A stretch of 64,000 nucleotides of DNA from Paenimyroides ummariense (GTDB taxonomy: Bacteria; Bacteroidota; Bacteroidia; Flavobacteriales; Flavobacteriaceae). Of this stretch, positions 17,333 through 25,581 are shown in pieces; positions within the stretch are counted from its first letter, which is position 1; each line of letters begins with the position of its first letter. The notes under the pieces were generated by a model that saw nothing but the letters and a program-made list of their open reading frames with translations, had not been told where the DNA came from and searched no databases. The DNA lies in assembly GCF_900115115.1 (NCBI RefSeq), contig NZ_FOVI01000001.1, positions 1 to 64,000 on the forward strand, in the 5' to 3' direction. The position numbers and the translations under genes were made by a program.

Positions 17333-18283
17333 TTACGATACAAAATTGTTGTATTTTGAAATGGTATTGTCATAAGCCCTTTCTATACTTTCAACATCGT
17401 TTAATTCTATTTTCTTTTTCTCTTCAATATTTCTTAAATTTTTTCTCAACTCTCCCAAATAATCTTCAATTGCTTTGGTAAAGTTTTCATAATAGCCCTT
17501 TTTATCGGTATAGTTAGTATCTGTTACAGAAAAATCCTTTTTTAAAGCATTTGAAATTTTCTCTATTTCAGCATACGATGCTTTTAAAGCAGCTAAGTCA
17601 AGAGCCTCATTGTTGTACTGATCTGCAACCTGGCTGTAACTTTCCTCTACAGAATTCATTGCTTTTTTAGCGCCGATGATATAATCTTTTAACGGATGAT
17701 CTTTCAAAATTACTTCTTCTGCTTTATCAGCCATAGGTTGTGTTAAACTTAACAAAGAAGCGTTCGCTGTGAAATATTCTTCTATCGCTGTTTCTATTTC
17801 GGCTATAAGTGTTTTCGCTTTTTCACCTTTATCATCTTTAAAATCTTCTGCATCTATATACGATTTAAGCTCGGCAGTTTTATCTGTCATCAACTTAAAT
17901 TTAGTATTTGTTTCTTCGTGCAGTTTAGCTACCTCGTCTTTTTTACAACCAAAAGCATCTGCCAAATTCACTTCTTTTTTATTGAATGCACTTGTACTGA
18001 TAATAGGTATAAGTACTAAATTAGGTTTTATTGCGGTTCTTTTTCCTGAAATATAATCTGCTACATGTTCGGTGTAATTCAGGGTTCTATCAATGTTTCC
18101 ATTTCTTTTTCTTGAAAGATCCAGAAATTTATTACTTGATTCAATCATTAAATTAGCAGATTCCTGATTTAAATCTGCTGTTTCAACCGAGTCTGAAGGA
18201 TTTTTACCATCTCCTTTACAACTTATAGCCCCAACGGTTGTTAGGGCTAAAAGTAACAACAATACCATTTTTCTACTTTTCAC
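17333..18283 (-). CDS. DUF3829 (YiiG-type) lipoprotein
   Basis: 316 residues. A lipoprotein signal with the lipobox GAISC is followed by a long, almost wholly helical domain (LMIESSNKFLDLSRKRNGNI to the C-terminal YDNTISKYNNFVS) that resembles DUF3829. The ORF starts with GTG at 18283 (MKSRKMVLLLL). The ATG at 18268 would remove the positively charged signal start, so GTG is preferred. It lies just downstream of a triple-repeat operator (18348-18396) shared in form with the LemA operon, which suggests coregulation by the nearby LytTR regulator. Function unknown; probably periplasm-facing. Confidence 0.8.
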   Translation of the reverse strand: MKSRKMVLLLLLALTTVGAISCKGDGKNPSDSVETADLNQESANLMIESSNKFLDLSRKRNGNIDRTLNYTEHVADYISGKRTAIKPNLVLIPIISTSAFNKKEVNLADAFGCKKDEVAKLHEETNTKFKLMTDKTAELKSYIDAEDFKDDKGEKAKTLIAEIETAIEEYFTANASLLSLTQPMADKAEEVILKDHPLKDYIIGAKKAMNSVEESYSQVADQYNNEALDLAALKASYAEIEKISNALKKDFSVTDTNYTDKKGYYENFTKAIEDYLGELRKNLRNIEEKKKIELNDVESIERAYDNTISKYNNFVS

Positions 18284-18307
18284 AATAACTTTTTTCTAAT
18301 TTCACTA

Positions 18308-18315
18308 TAAAATTA
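18308..18315 (-). promoter_or_regulatory. Candidate -7 element TAATTTTA for the DUF3829 gene
   Basis: Reading the minus strand gives TAATTTTA, one base from TAnnTTTG, 25 bases before the GTG start. It lies 33 bases from the nearest half-site of the triple repeat, almost the same spacing as in the LemA promoter (32). Confidence 0.35.
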
Positions 18316-18347
18316 TTACTATAAATTCAAAGACGCCGACAACGATC

Positions 18348-18396
18348 AATATTCACAGGAGATGAACCGATATTCGCAAGCATTTGATAAATATTT
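18348..18396 (-). promoter_or_regulatory. Triple direct-repeat operator A, 21-bp period
   Basis: Half-sites on the plus strand are AATATTC (18348-18354), GATATTC (18369-18375) and AATATTT (18390-18396), each exactly 21 bases after the last. The spacer between the first two also matches the corresponding spacer of operator B (GGTTCAT against GATTCAT, minus strand). Two helical turns between direct repeats is the geometry bound by LytTR-domain regulators such as AgrA. It lies 65-113 bases upstream of the DUF3829 start. The rest of 18284-18570 is non-coding. Confidence 0.7.
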
Positions 18397-18570
18397 GTAT
18401 ACTCATAAATCTGCTTTAGTTAATACGCTCTTTTATAATTTCACAAGACAAACTCATACGAAAGTGAGATCCGATAAATACTCGTAAAATCTTTTAATTT
18501 TTCTGGTAAGTTTTTAAAAATGCTTAATTTATTTAAATATTAGTTTTGTATGTATTTCAGTTCTCAATTT

Positions 18571-19074
18571 TCATAGGTAAGGCGTAAACCCCAATATTTT
18601 TGCGATGATTTTACAAGGAAATGTTACTACAGTATTGTTATATTTTATGATTGACGCACCTAAAAGTGCTCTTTCTGCAGTGATCTGTTCTTTGCATTCA
18701 GTAAAAGCATACTTCAACTGTGAAAACTGCCTGTTGAATTTAAGTTCAGGATCATCTTCGATCTGGAGTATAATCTGTTTCAGTACAGAACTTCCTTCTT
18801 CAGGTTGTAAATACAATTCTTTACTATTTGAAAAATTAACAGGATTACGCAATGCTAAAATTTCTTGGAGCATTTCTTCATCTAAAACCACATGCTTCTT
18901 TAAAATTAAAATAAGATTCGGAATTAAAGCTGCTCGTTGAACAAACAACATATTTAATGTAGATAAAGTACTTTTTACCTGATTTTTTCTAACCGAAAGT
19001 TTATTATAAAGAACAATGACATAAATAGCGAACAAAAAAACAGCTAGAATAGCGATGCATACTGCAGCAAGCAT
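18571..19074 (-). CDS. Divergent LemA-family membrane protein
   Basis: About 167 residues from the ATG at 19074; an in-frame GTG at 19086 would add four residues. An N-terminal membrane helix (LAAVCIAILAVFLFAIYVIV) is followed by YNKLSVRKNQV, RAALIPNLILILKKH and, near the end, QITAERALLGASIIKYNNTV and FPCKIIAKILGF. These match the LemA pattern (YNxLV, R.dLIPNLv, I..aR..YN..V..yN, fP..iiA). Conservation is weak compared with housekeeping LemA. It is a helical-bundle protein facing the outside of the inner membrane; role unknown. It follows the 19093 gene closely and is probably in the same operon. Confidence 0.8.
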   Translation of the reverse strand: MLAAVCIAILAVFLFAIYVIVLYNKLSVRKNQVKSTLSTLNMLFVQRAALIPNLILILKKHVVLDEEMLQEILALRNPVNFSNSKELYLQPEEGSSVLKQIILQIEDDPELKFNRQFSQLKYAFTECKEQITAERALLGASIIKYNNTVVTFPCKIIAKILGFTPYL

Positions 19075-19092
19075 AAAATTTATCACGACTAA

Positions 19093-19662
19093 CTACTGCA
19101 ACCTCTTTTTAATAGAATTTACAAGAGCATCATCAGAAGGTAAACCGCCACCAACACCGGCATCGTTCAGGCGTTTTGTTGAAGTAGGCTCATCTCCAAA
19201 TAAAGTATCTTGTGCAATTACGGCTTCTTTGGCAAGATCAAAATAACGAACAATGTAATTTCGCTGATAAGCTTTTTCATCATTACCTAATTTTGACTTA
19301 TATTCTCCTTTCTCCACCATATCATACCCAATTACAACAAGTCCTTTTACTTTGTCACCCGGAAAATTACCAACTGTCCCCAGTTTTTCATTATAATCTG
19401 CAGTGTAGGTAATATTAATACCGTCTTCATAGCCACCTTCTTTTAAAACAAGGTAATCTGTTTTCCAATTTAAGGGTGAGGGCTGATAAGGATAATCTTT
19501 TACAGATTTGTTCCCTTTAAAATGATCGATGATTGTGCTAGACAACTGTTTTGTTTTATCAATATCTTCGTCCAGATTATCTAAACTAATTTTTACATAA
19601 ATACCAACAGCAACTAATGCCCCTACAATTATAGCAAGCGGTATTATGGTTTTCTTATTCAT
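19093..19662 (-). CDS. Single-pass membrane protein of unknown function
   Basis: 189 residues, not recognised. A basic N-terminus and one membrane helix (IIPLAIIVGALVAVGIYVKI) precede a soluble, probably periplasmic domain rich in Tyr, Asp and Lys. The C-terminal tail contains RLNDAGVGGGLPSD, a flexible segment. It is the first gene after the LytTR regulator and is preceded by operator B, so it is a prime candidate target of that regulator. The LemA-like gene follows within about 20 bases, suggesting that the two proteins work together. Confidence 0.7.
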   Translation of the reverse strand: MNKKTIIPLAIIVGALVAVGIYVKISLDNLDEDIDKTKQLSSTIIDHFKGNKSVKDYPYQPSPLNWKTDYLVLKEGGYEDGINITYTADYNEKLGTVGNFPGDKVKGLVVIGYDMVEKGEYKSKLGNDEKAYQRNYIVRYFDLAKEAVIAQDTLFGDEPTSTKRLNDAGVGGGLPSDDALVNSIKKRLQ

Positions 19663-19697
19663 GATTCCTGTTTTTAGAAGTTATTGTTTTATACAAT

Positions 19698-19705
19698 CAA
19701 AAATA
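19698..19705 (-). promoter_or_regulatory. -7 element TATTTTTG of the 19662 operon
   Basis: Minus-strand TATTTTTG fits TAnnTTTG. It is 35 bases before the start codon and 32 bases downstream of the nearest repeat of operator B, a position suited to an activator bound upstream of the -33 region. Confidence 0.45.
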
Positions 19706-19736
19706 ACTTAGTAGAGAATAAAATAAGAAAACATTT

Positions 19737-19785
19737 GATATTCGTAGAAAATGAATCGATATTTGACGTTTTTTTTAGAATATTT
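19737..19785 (-). promoter_or_regulatory. Triple direct-repeat operator B, 21-bp period
   Basis: Plus-strand half-sites GATATTC (19737-19743), GATATTT (19758-19764) and AATATTT (19779-19785), each exactly 21 bases apart, same layout as operator A. It lies between the stop of the LytTR regulator gene (19796) and the start of the 19662 operon, 75-123 bases upstream of that start. The offset relative to operator A is about one helical turn when measured from the start codons. Confidence 0.72.
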
Positions 19786-19795
19786 GAAGATACAT

Positions 19796-20536
19796 TTAAG
19801 AAATCTGATTGAGATAATCGATTACGATTTCTTTTTTGCGTTCAGAAACCGGAATAAGATCTTTAGTGGTAAGCTGTAAATTTCCGTCTTTATAATATTT
19901 GCTTATGTAGTTTACATTTACCAAAAACGACTGATGGCATCTAATAAAAACCGTTGCAGGTAGCAATGTTTCATATTCTTTCAGCACCTTTGAAACCACA
20001 ATTTTATTACCATCTTTCAAGAAAAACGTTGTATAACCTTTATCGCTCTGGCAATAAACAATGTCTGCAATCTGTATAATCTGCGTGTAATCCACACTTT
20101 TTAAGGCAATACGCTTAATGGTTTCTTTCTCGGTATAATGATTTCTTGCCAACTCCATCTGATTTCTTTCAAACCTAAACTGCTCTTTTTTCTGAAAACA
20201 CCTATCTAATGTCTCATTAAAAACTTCGGTCTCAATTGGTTTTAAAAGGTAGGCGAAAGCTCCAATATTCAAAGCTTCAATAGCATACTGATTATATGCT
20301 GTGATGAAAATTACCGGAGTATCAGAAATATCGATGTTCTGAAAAAGAGTAAAACTTGAACCGTCTGTCAATTGAATGTCCGATAAAATCAGGTCGGGTT
20401 TCATATTTGGAATTTCAATTTGTGCTTTTGAAATTTCTGCCGAATACCCCACAATCTGCAAGTACGGAATTGCTTCTACCAGAGAAATAATGTGTTTAAG
20501 TATATTGATTTCATCTTCTAAAATATAAACTTTCAT
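19796..20536 (-). CDS. LytTR-family response regulator
   Basis: 246 residues. The receiver domain (1-120) has the acidic pocket E7-D8-E9, the phospho-acceptor Asp53 in LILSDIQLTDG, the switch ITAY and the conserved LKP lysine. The C-terminal LytTR DNA-binding domain (about 145-246) has IVYCQSDKGYTTFFLKDG and FIRCHQSFLVNVNYI. It is transcribed just after its kinase gene, five bases apart. Operator B lies immediately downstream, in front of the next genes, and is proposed as its binding site. Confidence 0.95.
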   Translation of the reverse strand: MKVYILEDEINILKHIISLVEAIPYLQIVGYSAEISKAQIEIPNMKPDLILSDIQLTDGSSFTLFQNIDISDTPVIFITAYNQYAIEALNIGAFAYLLKPIETEVFNETLDRCFQKKEQFRFERNQMELARNHYTEKETIKRIALKSVDYTQIIQIADIVYCQSDKGYTTFFLKDGNKIVVSKVLKEYETLLPATVFIRCHQSFLVNVNYISKYYKDGNLQLTTKDLIPVSERKKEIVIDYLNQIS

Positions 20537-20541
20537 AGTAT

Positions 20542-22413
20542 TTAGTCTTCAATTAATGGTAGAATAATTTTTACAGAAACTCCTGTTTTTTCGTCTTGAT
20601 TTATGGAACTTATTTCAAGATAACTTTCTTTGCTTTTCTGGTTGAACAAAATATCCAACCTTTCCTGAATGATTATTTTTGAAAGCGACTTTTTATTTGG
20701 GTTTTCTGTTTTGGAATTACTCATTCCAGTTCCGTTATCTTCTATTTCAACAATGAGTTTTTTGTCGGTTATCGCAAATGAAATTTCTATTTTTCCTTTA
20801 TAATTAATATTTTTAAAACCGTGTTCAATAGAATTTTCCAGAAAAGGCTGTAAAAGCATCGGTGGAATCATTATGAATTCTGTATTATAATCTTCAGGAA
20901 GATTAATTTCATAATCAAACAAACCTTCAAAACGCATCTGCTGAAGTTTCATGTAATTGGTAACCGAAGCAATTTCATCTTTCAGAGGAATAAAATCTTC
21001 ACGGTTCAACTCTAAAATATTTCGCAACAGTTTGGAAAACGACGAAAGATAATTTACCGATTTTGTTGTTTCTCCCTGCGAAATCAATCCTTGCAAATTA
21101 GCTATAGAATTGTACACAAAATGCGGATTCAACTGTAACTGTAAAACTTTTTGCTCTATATTCAATTTTTTATTTTCAATTTCCAGTTTTTCGTTTTTTG
21201 CCTTTAAAAATCTTCTTTTGTAAATCATATACAAAATAGAACCAACGGAAATAACAAGAAATGCACCACCTACAAGCAGCATTTTATGCAGTTTGTTTGT
21301 AGACTGTAAATTGTTTATTTTAATATCTTTCTTTTCTGTGTCGTACTGTATTTTTAGTTCCTCCAACTTATCGTTCTGCACTTTTTCCTGAAATGCATAA
21401 TAGTGTTTTTGTACAGAATCTTTAGCTATGCTGGCATTTTTAAAATCTCCTTGTTTGTCATAAACTTCGGCCAACATTTTAAAATAAAGCTCGCCGTTTA
21501 TCTCTTCTTTATTTTCTTTAGATACTACATACGCTTTTTTAAAGTAGTATAAAGCAGAATCTAATTCCTTATTATCGAGAAAAGCAAGCGCAAGGTTATG
21601 GTAGTTATCATACGCAAGGTTGTCGATCTTTTTATAATAGTTAAAAAATTTCTTACTGCTTTCTAACGCAGCTTCGTAATTTTTTGCGTAATAATGGTAC
21701 TGTGCTTCGTAATTGTGAAACTTGGCTGTTACCCTTTCATTGTTCAGCTGGTTTGCAACCTTTTCCACTTTATCAAGATATATTTTCATGGAATCTACAC
21801 GTTCCAACTGATGCGCAATTACAAACTGATTAGAATAATAACTGTCTTGTACCCACAAAGATTTCTTGTTAGGAGTATTTTTAAACCACAAGTCGTTAAA
21901 ATGAGAAGATTCCCGTTGTTTACCATTCAAATAATAAGCTTCTGCCAACTCTCGATACAGCCTAAAAGTAAACAGGCTGTTGCGCTGTTCTGCAAATTTA
22001 ATGTTACTGAAGATTCTGGCAGATTTATCATACGCAACTGCCGCACTGGATTGATAATCAATGTAAAGTTCTTCTAAAAATTTCAATATTTTTAATTCTA
22101 CATCACCTTCATTTATCGTTAACTTATCAAAATAAAAAAGTGTACTGTCTTTTTCGCCTTGTATGCGGTGCCATTTCGTTTTTAAAAGATAGTATATTGA
22201 TCTTTGCCGACTTTCTACAGTTTGAAAATCGCCAATATAACGCTGCAAACTATCCAATGTTGCGCTTGCAGGTAAACATTCCATGTGTACCAGTTTATCA
22301 AAATATACTGAATCGGGTTTATCAGGACGATTATTCTTAGAAGACACCGCAATATCTTTTTTATCGCAACCAAATAAAAGAATAATAAAAAGAAACAGGT
22401 AATAATACTTCAT
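20542..22413 (-). CDS. Lipoprotein-anchored LytS-type sensor histidine kinase with TPR region
   Basis: 623 residues. The N-terminus carries a lipobox, LLFGC, with Cys16, which is unusual for a kinase. Then come about 330 residues of TPR-like helical repeats (for example YHNLALAFLDNKELDSALYYF), outside the membrane; one membrane helix at about 377-398; a coiled coil; and a His_kinase (PF06580-type) domain with phospho-acceptor His431 in LQLNPHFVYNSIANL. The ATP-binding domain follows, with N-box LENSIEHGF and G-box DNGTGMSNS. The sensor part would therefore be periplasmic. It forms a two-gene operon with the LytTR regulator. The signal is unknown. Confidence 0.92.
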   Translation of the reverse strand: MKYYYLFLFIILLFGCDKKDIAVSSKNNRPDKPDSVYFDKLVHMECLPASATLDSLQRYIGDFQTVESRQRSIYYLLKTKWHRIQGEKDSTLFYFDKLTINEGDVELKILKFLEELYIDYQSSAAVAYDKSARIFSNIKFAEQRNSLFTFRLYRELAEAYYLNGKQRESSHFNDLWFKNTPNKKSLWVQDSYYSNQFVIAHQLERVDSMKIYLDKVEKVANQLNNERVTAKFHNYEAQYHYYAKNYEAALESSKKFFNYYKKIDNLAYDNYHNLALAFLDNKELDSALYYFKKAYVVSKENKEEINGELYFKMLAEVYDKQGDFKNASIAKDSVQKHYYAFQEKVQNDKLEELKIQYDTEKKDIKINNLQSTNKLHKMLLVGGAFLVISVGSILYMIYKRRFLKAKNEKLEIENKKLNIEQKVLQLQLNPHFVYNSIANLQGLISQGETTKSVNYLSSFSKLLRNILELNREDFIPLKDEIASVTNYMKLQQMRFEGLFDYEINLPEDYNTEFIMIPPMLLQPFLENSIEHGFKNINYKGKIEISFAITDKKLIVEIEDNGTGMSNSKTENPNKKSLSKIIIQERLDILFNQKSKESYLEISSINQDEKTGVSVKIILPLIED

Positions 22414-22470
22414 AATTTGTATTTTGAGAACTTCTAAGTGTAATATTTAAGGTTTACTTACAATGGTTAA

Positions 22471-23019
22471 TTATGTATTCCGTGTCCACTCATACTGCAA
22501 TAAAGAATAACAGTCAGAATCTTCGTGTTTATCGTTAACGATATAATCTTCTCTCATAGTGCCTTCTTTCACAAAACCGTGACGAAGCAGCAATTTAACC
22601 GACGGAACATTCCAATGAGCTACCAATGCTTCTATTCTATGCAGTTTTAAGGTTGAAAATCCATAATTTAAAACGTAAGGCAATGCTTCAGTCATAAGAC
22701 CTTTTCGCTTGTCGGAATCATTTTTTAAGGAATAAAACAATTCTGCCCGTGCATGCGTTTTGTTCCATATATGAAAACCACATTCGCCAATTGGGAAGTT
22801 TGTACTTTTATCGATCAATAAAAAGAAAAACAACGATAAACGATGCGTTTCCATCCCTTGGTCGTGCATGTTTTTATAATGTGCATATCCATTTTCATCA
22901 ACACCAAAAAAAATCTTGATTTCTTCTTTGGTTTTGGTATGGAACAAATTGTGTATAATGGCAGGCGTTATTGCTTTAAGAATTAGCCTGCCGGTAGTTA
23001 TTTCTATATTGTTTAACAT
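22471..23019 (-). CDS. GNAT-family N-acetyltransferase (RimJ/RimL type)
   Basis: 182 residues. The N-terminal TGRLILKAITPAI strand, the central GECGFHIWNKTHARAELFYSL and the acetyl-CoA loop region KRKGLMTEALPYVLNYGF match the RimJ/RimL subgroup, followed by HRIEALVAHWNVPSVKLLLRHGF. This subgroup acetylates ribosomal-protein N-termini, amino-glycosides or small amines; the substrate is not readable. It begins a run of small minus-strand genes with short gaps that may be one transcript. Confidence 0.92.
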   Translation of the reverse strand: MLNNIEITTGRLILKAITPAIIHNLFHTKTKEEIKIFFGVDENGYAHYKNMHDQGMETHRLSLFFFLLIDKSTNFPIGECGFHIWNKTHARAELFYSLKNDSDKRKGLMTEALPYVLNYGFSTLKLHRIEALVAHWNVPSVKLLLRHGFVKEGTMREDYIVNDKHEDSDCYSLLQYEWTRNT

Positions 23020-23035
23020 ATTATTGCTAAACTTA

Positions 23036-23452
23036 TTATTCTGGTTGTTGTGTAGGAATCTTAGTCATATCCATAAAGAAAATCTCCCATGTATGTCCGT
23101 CAAAATCTTCTAAAGTACGTTGCTGCATAAAGCCGTAATCTCTAATTTCGTTAGGTTCTATACCACCTGCAGCAAGCCCTGCCTGCATTATTGCATTCAT
23201 TTCGTCAACGCTGTTAACCGATAGTGAAAAAAGACCTGCGATGTGCGATTTTGTGTCGGCAATAGGTTTTGCTGTAAAAGACGAAAATTTTTCGTGCGAA
23301 AGCAGCATTACAAAAATAGTATCGCTCCAAACCATACATTTAGCGGTATCGTCTGAAAACTGCGGGTTGTTGGTAAAGCCTATTGCGATATAAAAATCCA
23401 TAGATTGTTGAAGATCTTTTACTGCCACATTAATAAAAATTTGTCTGTTCAT
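23036..23452 (-). CDS. VOC-family (glyoxalase/bleomycin-resistance-like) protein
   Basis: 138 residues with two VOC half-modules: FINVAVKDLQQSMDFYIAIGF, then HIAGLFSLSVNSVDEMNAI and a C-terminal FDGHTWEIFFMD. Members use a metal to catalyse isomerisation, epoxide opening or ring cleavage, or simply bind drugs. The second-half Glu in WEIFF is present, while the first-half metal residues are unclear. Seventeen bases separate it from the acetyltransferase gene, and it lies in a row of small enzymes of uncertain relation. Confidence 0.88.
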   Translation of the reverse strand: MNRQIFINVAVKDLQQSMDFYIAIGFTNNPQFSDDTAKCMVWSDTIFVMLLSHEKFSSFTAKPIADTKSHIAGLFSLSVNSVDEMNAIMQAGLAAGGIEPNEIRDYGFMQQRTLEDFDGHTWEIFFMDMTKIPTQQPE

Positions 23453-23475
23453 TTTTTTCTAAATTTTTGAGTCGA

Positions 23476-23931
23476 TTATTTTTTAAGTTTGCTTTCATAC
23501 AGATTAACCCATTGCTTAACGGTCATTTTCTGCATTAATTCGCCAATAAGCTCATGGGGAATTTGATCGAACTTTTTAAAGCGGATACAACTTTTACCAA
23601 TATCTAACTTTAGTTTGCTGTGTTTAGGATATTCGGTTACGAACCATTCCAGCAATTCGGGATCCGAATAAATGCCCATGTGGTAAAAATTTATAGAGTT
23701 TTTTTGCGATGCTAAACCAGCAAACGGCAAAGGCTCAATAGGTTTACAATGATAACCGTTAGGGTAAATAGTATGTGGCACCACATAACCTAACCCACCG
23801 TAACTGATGGCAGCCTCAAAACCATCGGGCAAATTCTTAACAATAACATTATGCAACTTGTAGAATGCTTCTGTCCTGTCTTCAGGTATATTCTTTAAAA
23901 TTTCATCGACCGTATTTCCTGATGCTTTCAT
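23476..23931 (-). CDS. DUF1801 family protein
   Basis: 151 residues of the DUF1801/YdhG-type fold: an N-terminal VDEILKNIPEDRTEAFYKL helix region, then FEAAISYGGLGYVVPH, FAGLASQKNSINFYHMGIY, and KLDIGKSCIRFKKFDQIP. The order is typical of this small cytoplasmic family, whose function is not established. The gene is 12 bases from the DUF2200 gene and 24 from the VOC gene. Confidence 0.85.
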   Translation of the reverse strand: MKASGNTVDEILKNIPEDRTEAFYKLHNVIVKNLPDGFEAAISYGGLGYVVPHTIYPNGYHCKPIEPLPFAGLASQKNSINFYHMGIYSDPELLEWFVTEYPKHSKLKLDIGKSCIRFKKFDQIPHELIGELMQKMTVKQWVNLYESKLKK

Positions 23932-23942
23932 TTTTCTATTTC

Positions 23943-24305
23943 TTATTTTCTTAATATTTTTTCCATGGCTTTTCCTTTCGCCAATTCATCAACCAATTTA
24001 TCTAAATAGCGTGCCTTTTTGGTAAGCGGGTTTTCGAGCTCTTCTATTCTGTATCCGCAAATAACGCCTTTAATCAATTCGGCATTTGGGTTTAGTTCGG
24101 CACGATCAAAAAAAGTTTTAAACGTTACTTTTTCATCCATAAGTTGCTGTAACTTTTCTTCGTTAAAGCACGTAAGCCATTCTATCACTTGATGGAGTTC
24201 TGCCTTAGTTCTGCCTTTACTCTCCACTTTGGTAACATAATGCGGGTAAACTGAAGCAAAGATCATTTTGGCAATTCGTTCGTTATGTTTGTCTGTTTCT
24301 TTCAT
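23943..24305 (-). CDS. DUF2200 family protein
   Basis: 120 residues. [20 protein letters not shown] and [14 protein letters not shown], followed by [20 protein letters not shown] and [14 protein letters not shown], reproduce the DUF2200 family from end to end. No catalytic role is known. The family often lies near DUF1801 and other small stress-related genes in Bacteroidota, as here. Full length, with a plain ATG start. Confidence 0.88.
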   Translation of the reverse strand: MKETDKHNERIAKMIFASVYPHYVTKVESKGRTKAELHQVIEWLTCFNEEKLQQLMDEKVTFKTFFDRAELNPNAELIKGVICGYRIEELENPLTKKARYLDKLVDELAKGKAMEKILRK

Positions 24306-24374
24306 AAAACATCATTTTCTTAATAACAAATATATACGGATTTTAGATATGGTTGTAAACCATTCACTGAAAAT

Positions 24375-25520
24375 TTAAATGTCCATGTTATCTAAATAAT
24401 CCATATTAAAAATACTTTGTAATTGTTTACTGTTAGCAGATGTTGGAATACATCGCATTACTAAATTTCTGAAATAGATAGCTAAAATATTTTCGAAATG
24501 CGAAATTTTGCCAATTCTCCAGCTTGAATTTACAATGGAATGTGATTTTTTAATTCGTACTATTTGATATTCTTCAAAAACAGCTTCAATAGGTTTGTTT
24601 GGGTTGTAAACTTGAGCAAGCGCATAAGCATCTTCTATTGCTTGACATGCACCCTGACCTAAATTTGGAGTTGTAGCATGTGCCGCATCACCCAACAAAC
24701 ATACATTTTTATTATACCATTTATAGATTGGCTTTAAATCTATGATTCGGTTTTTAATAACGGTATCGTCAGATGTATTTTCAATAATGTTTAAAACATC
24801 ATTATTAAAACCTTTAAATAAATCGTGTAAGCTATCGTTATGCCTAATCACTAAAGATTCATTTACAACGGCGTACCAATAGGTATCCTGATTATTAATT
24901 TGAACGAAGCCAAAGCGCTTTCCTTTACCCCAAGCTTCTACCGCTTTATTGTTGTAATCTTTGGGCAACGATATTTTTGAAACACCTCGCCAACAAATCT
25001 GATTTGTATCGCGAATTTGTGATTGATCAAACAACTGATTACGAACGACAGATTTAATACCATCGGCGGCAATAACTACATCTGCAGTTTCATTTGAGCC
25101 ATCTTCAAAAATCAATTTAACGTTTTCGTTTTGTTCGATCTTTAAAAGTCGTTTTGATAATTTTATATTTTCAAAACTAATTTCTTCAGCCAGAATATTC
25201 TGCAAAACCGCACGATGTATAGAAATATTACAAACTCCATACTTTACTTCAAATTCATTCAAATCAATAATCGAGAGCGATTGCAATTGATGATCGGTAA
25301 TATTCATGTAAGAAACCTTTACACCCGCATTTTCTATCTTTTCGTGAATATTCAACTTTTTGAAAACCTGCATGGCGTTGTTTGCGATACCAATTCCTGC
25401 TCCGACAGGTTTAATTTCGGCAGCACTTTCGTAAACAGTAACATTAAATCCTTTTTGTTTAAAAGCCAAAGCGGTAGTTAAACCGCCAATTCCAGCTCCA
25501 ATAATTGCAATACGTTTCAT
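24375..25520 (-). CDS. FAD-dependent monooxygenase
   Basis: 381 residues of the p-hydroxybenzoate-hydroxylase-like class. AIIGAGIGGLTTALA near residues 4-18 is the FAD-binding Rossmann motif. ETADVVIAADGIKSVVR is the DG motif. CLLGDAAHATTPNLGQGACQ is the GD motif that binds the FAD ribityl and ends the fold. This class hydroxylates aromatic or other small molecules with NAD(P)H and oxygen; family members also inactivate tetracyclines, but nothing here tells the substrate. The gene stands alone upstream of the cox terminator. Confidence 0.9.
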   Translation of the reverse strand: MKRIAIIGAGIGGLTTALAFKQKGFNVTVYESAAEIKPVGAGIGIANNAMQVFKKLNIHEKIENAGVKVSYMNITDHQLQSLSIIDLNEFEVKYGVCNISIHRAVLQNILAEEISFENIKLSKRLLKIEQNENVKLIFEDGSNETADVVIAADGIKSVVRNQLFDQSQIRDTNQICWRGVSKISLPKDYNNKAVEAWGKGKRFGFVQINNQDTYWYAVVNESLVIRHNDSLHDLFKGFNNDVLNIIENTSDDTVIKNRIIDLKPIYKWYNKNVCLLGDAAHATTPNLGQGACQAIEDAYALAQVYNPNKPIEAVFEEYQIVRIKKSHSIVNSSWRIGKISHFENILAIYFRNLVMRCIPTSANSKQLQSIFNMDYLDNMDI

Positions 25521-25545
25521 ATCAAAATAGAATTATTCAAAAATA

Positions 25546-25574
25546 AAAAAACTCCCACAAATTGCGGGAGTTTT
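25546..25574 (-). terminator. Terminator of the act-cox operon
   Basis: AAAACTCCC / GGGAGTTTT stem with a GC-rich inner pair and a T-run on the minus strand, eight bases after the coxA stop. Confidence 0.85.
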
Positions 25575-25581
25575 ATATATA

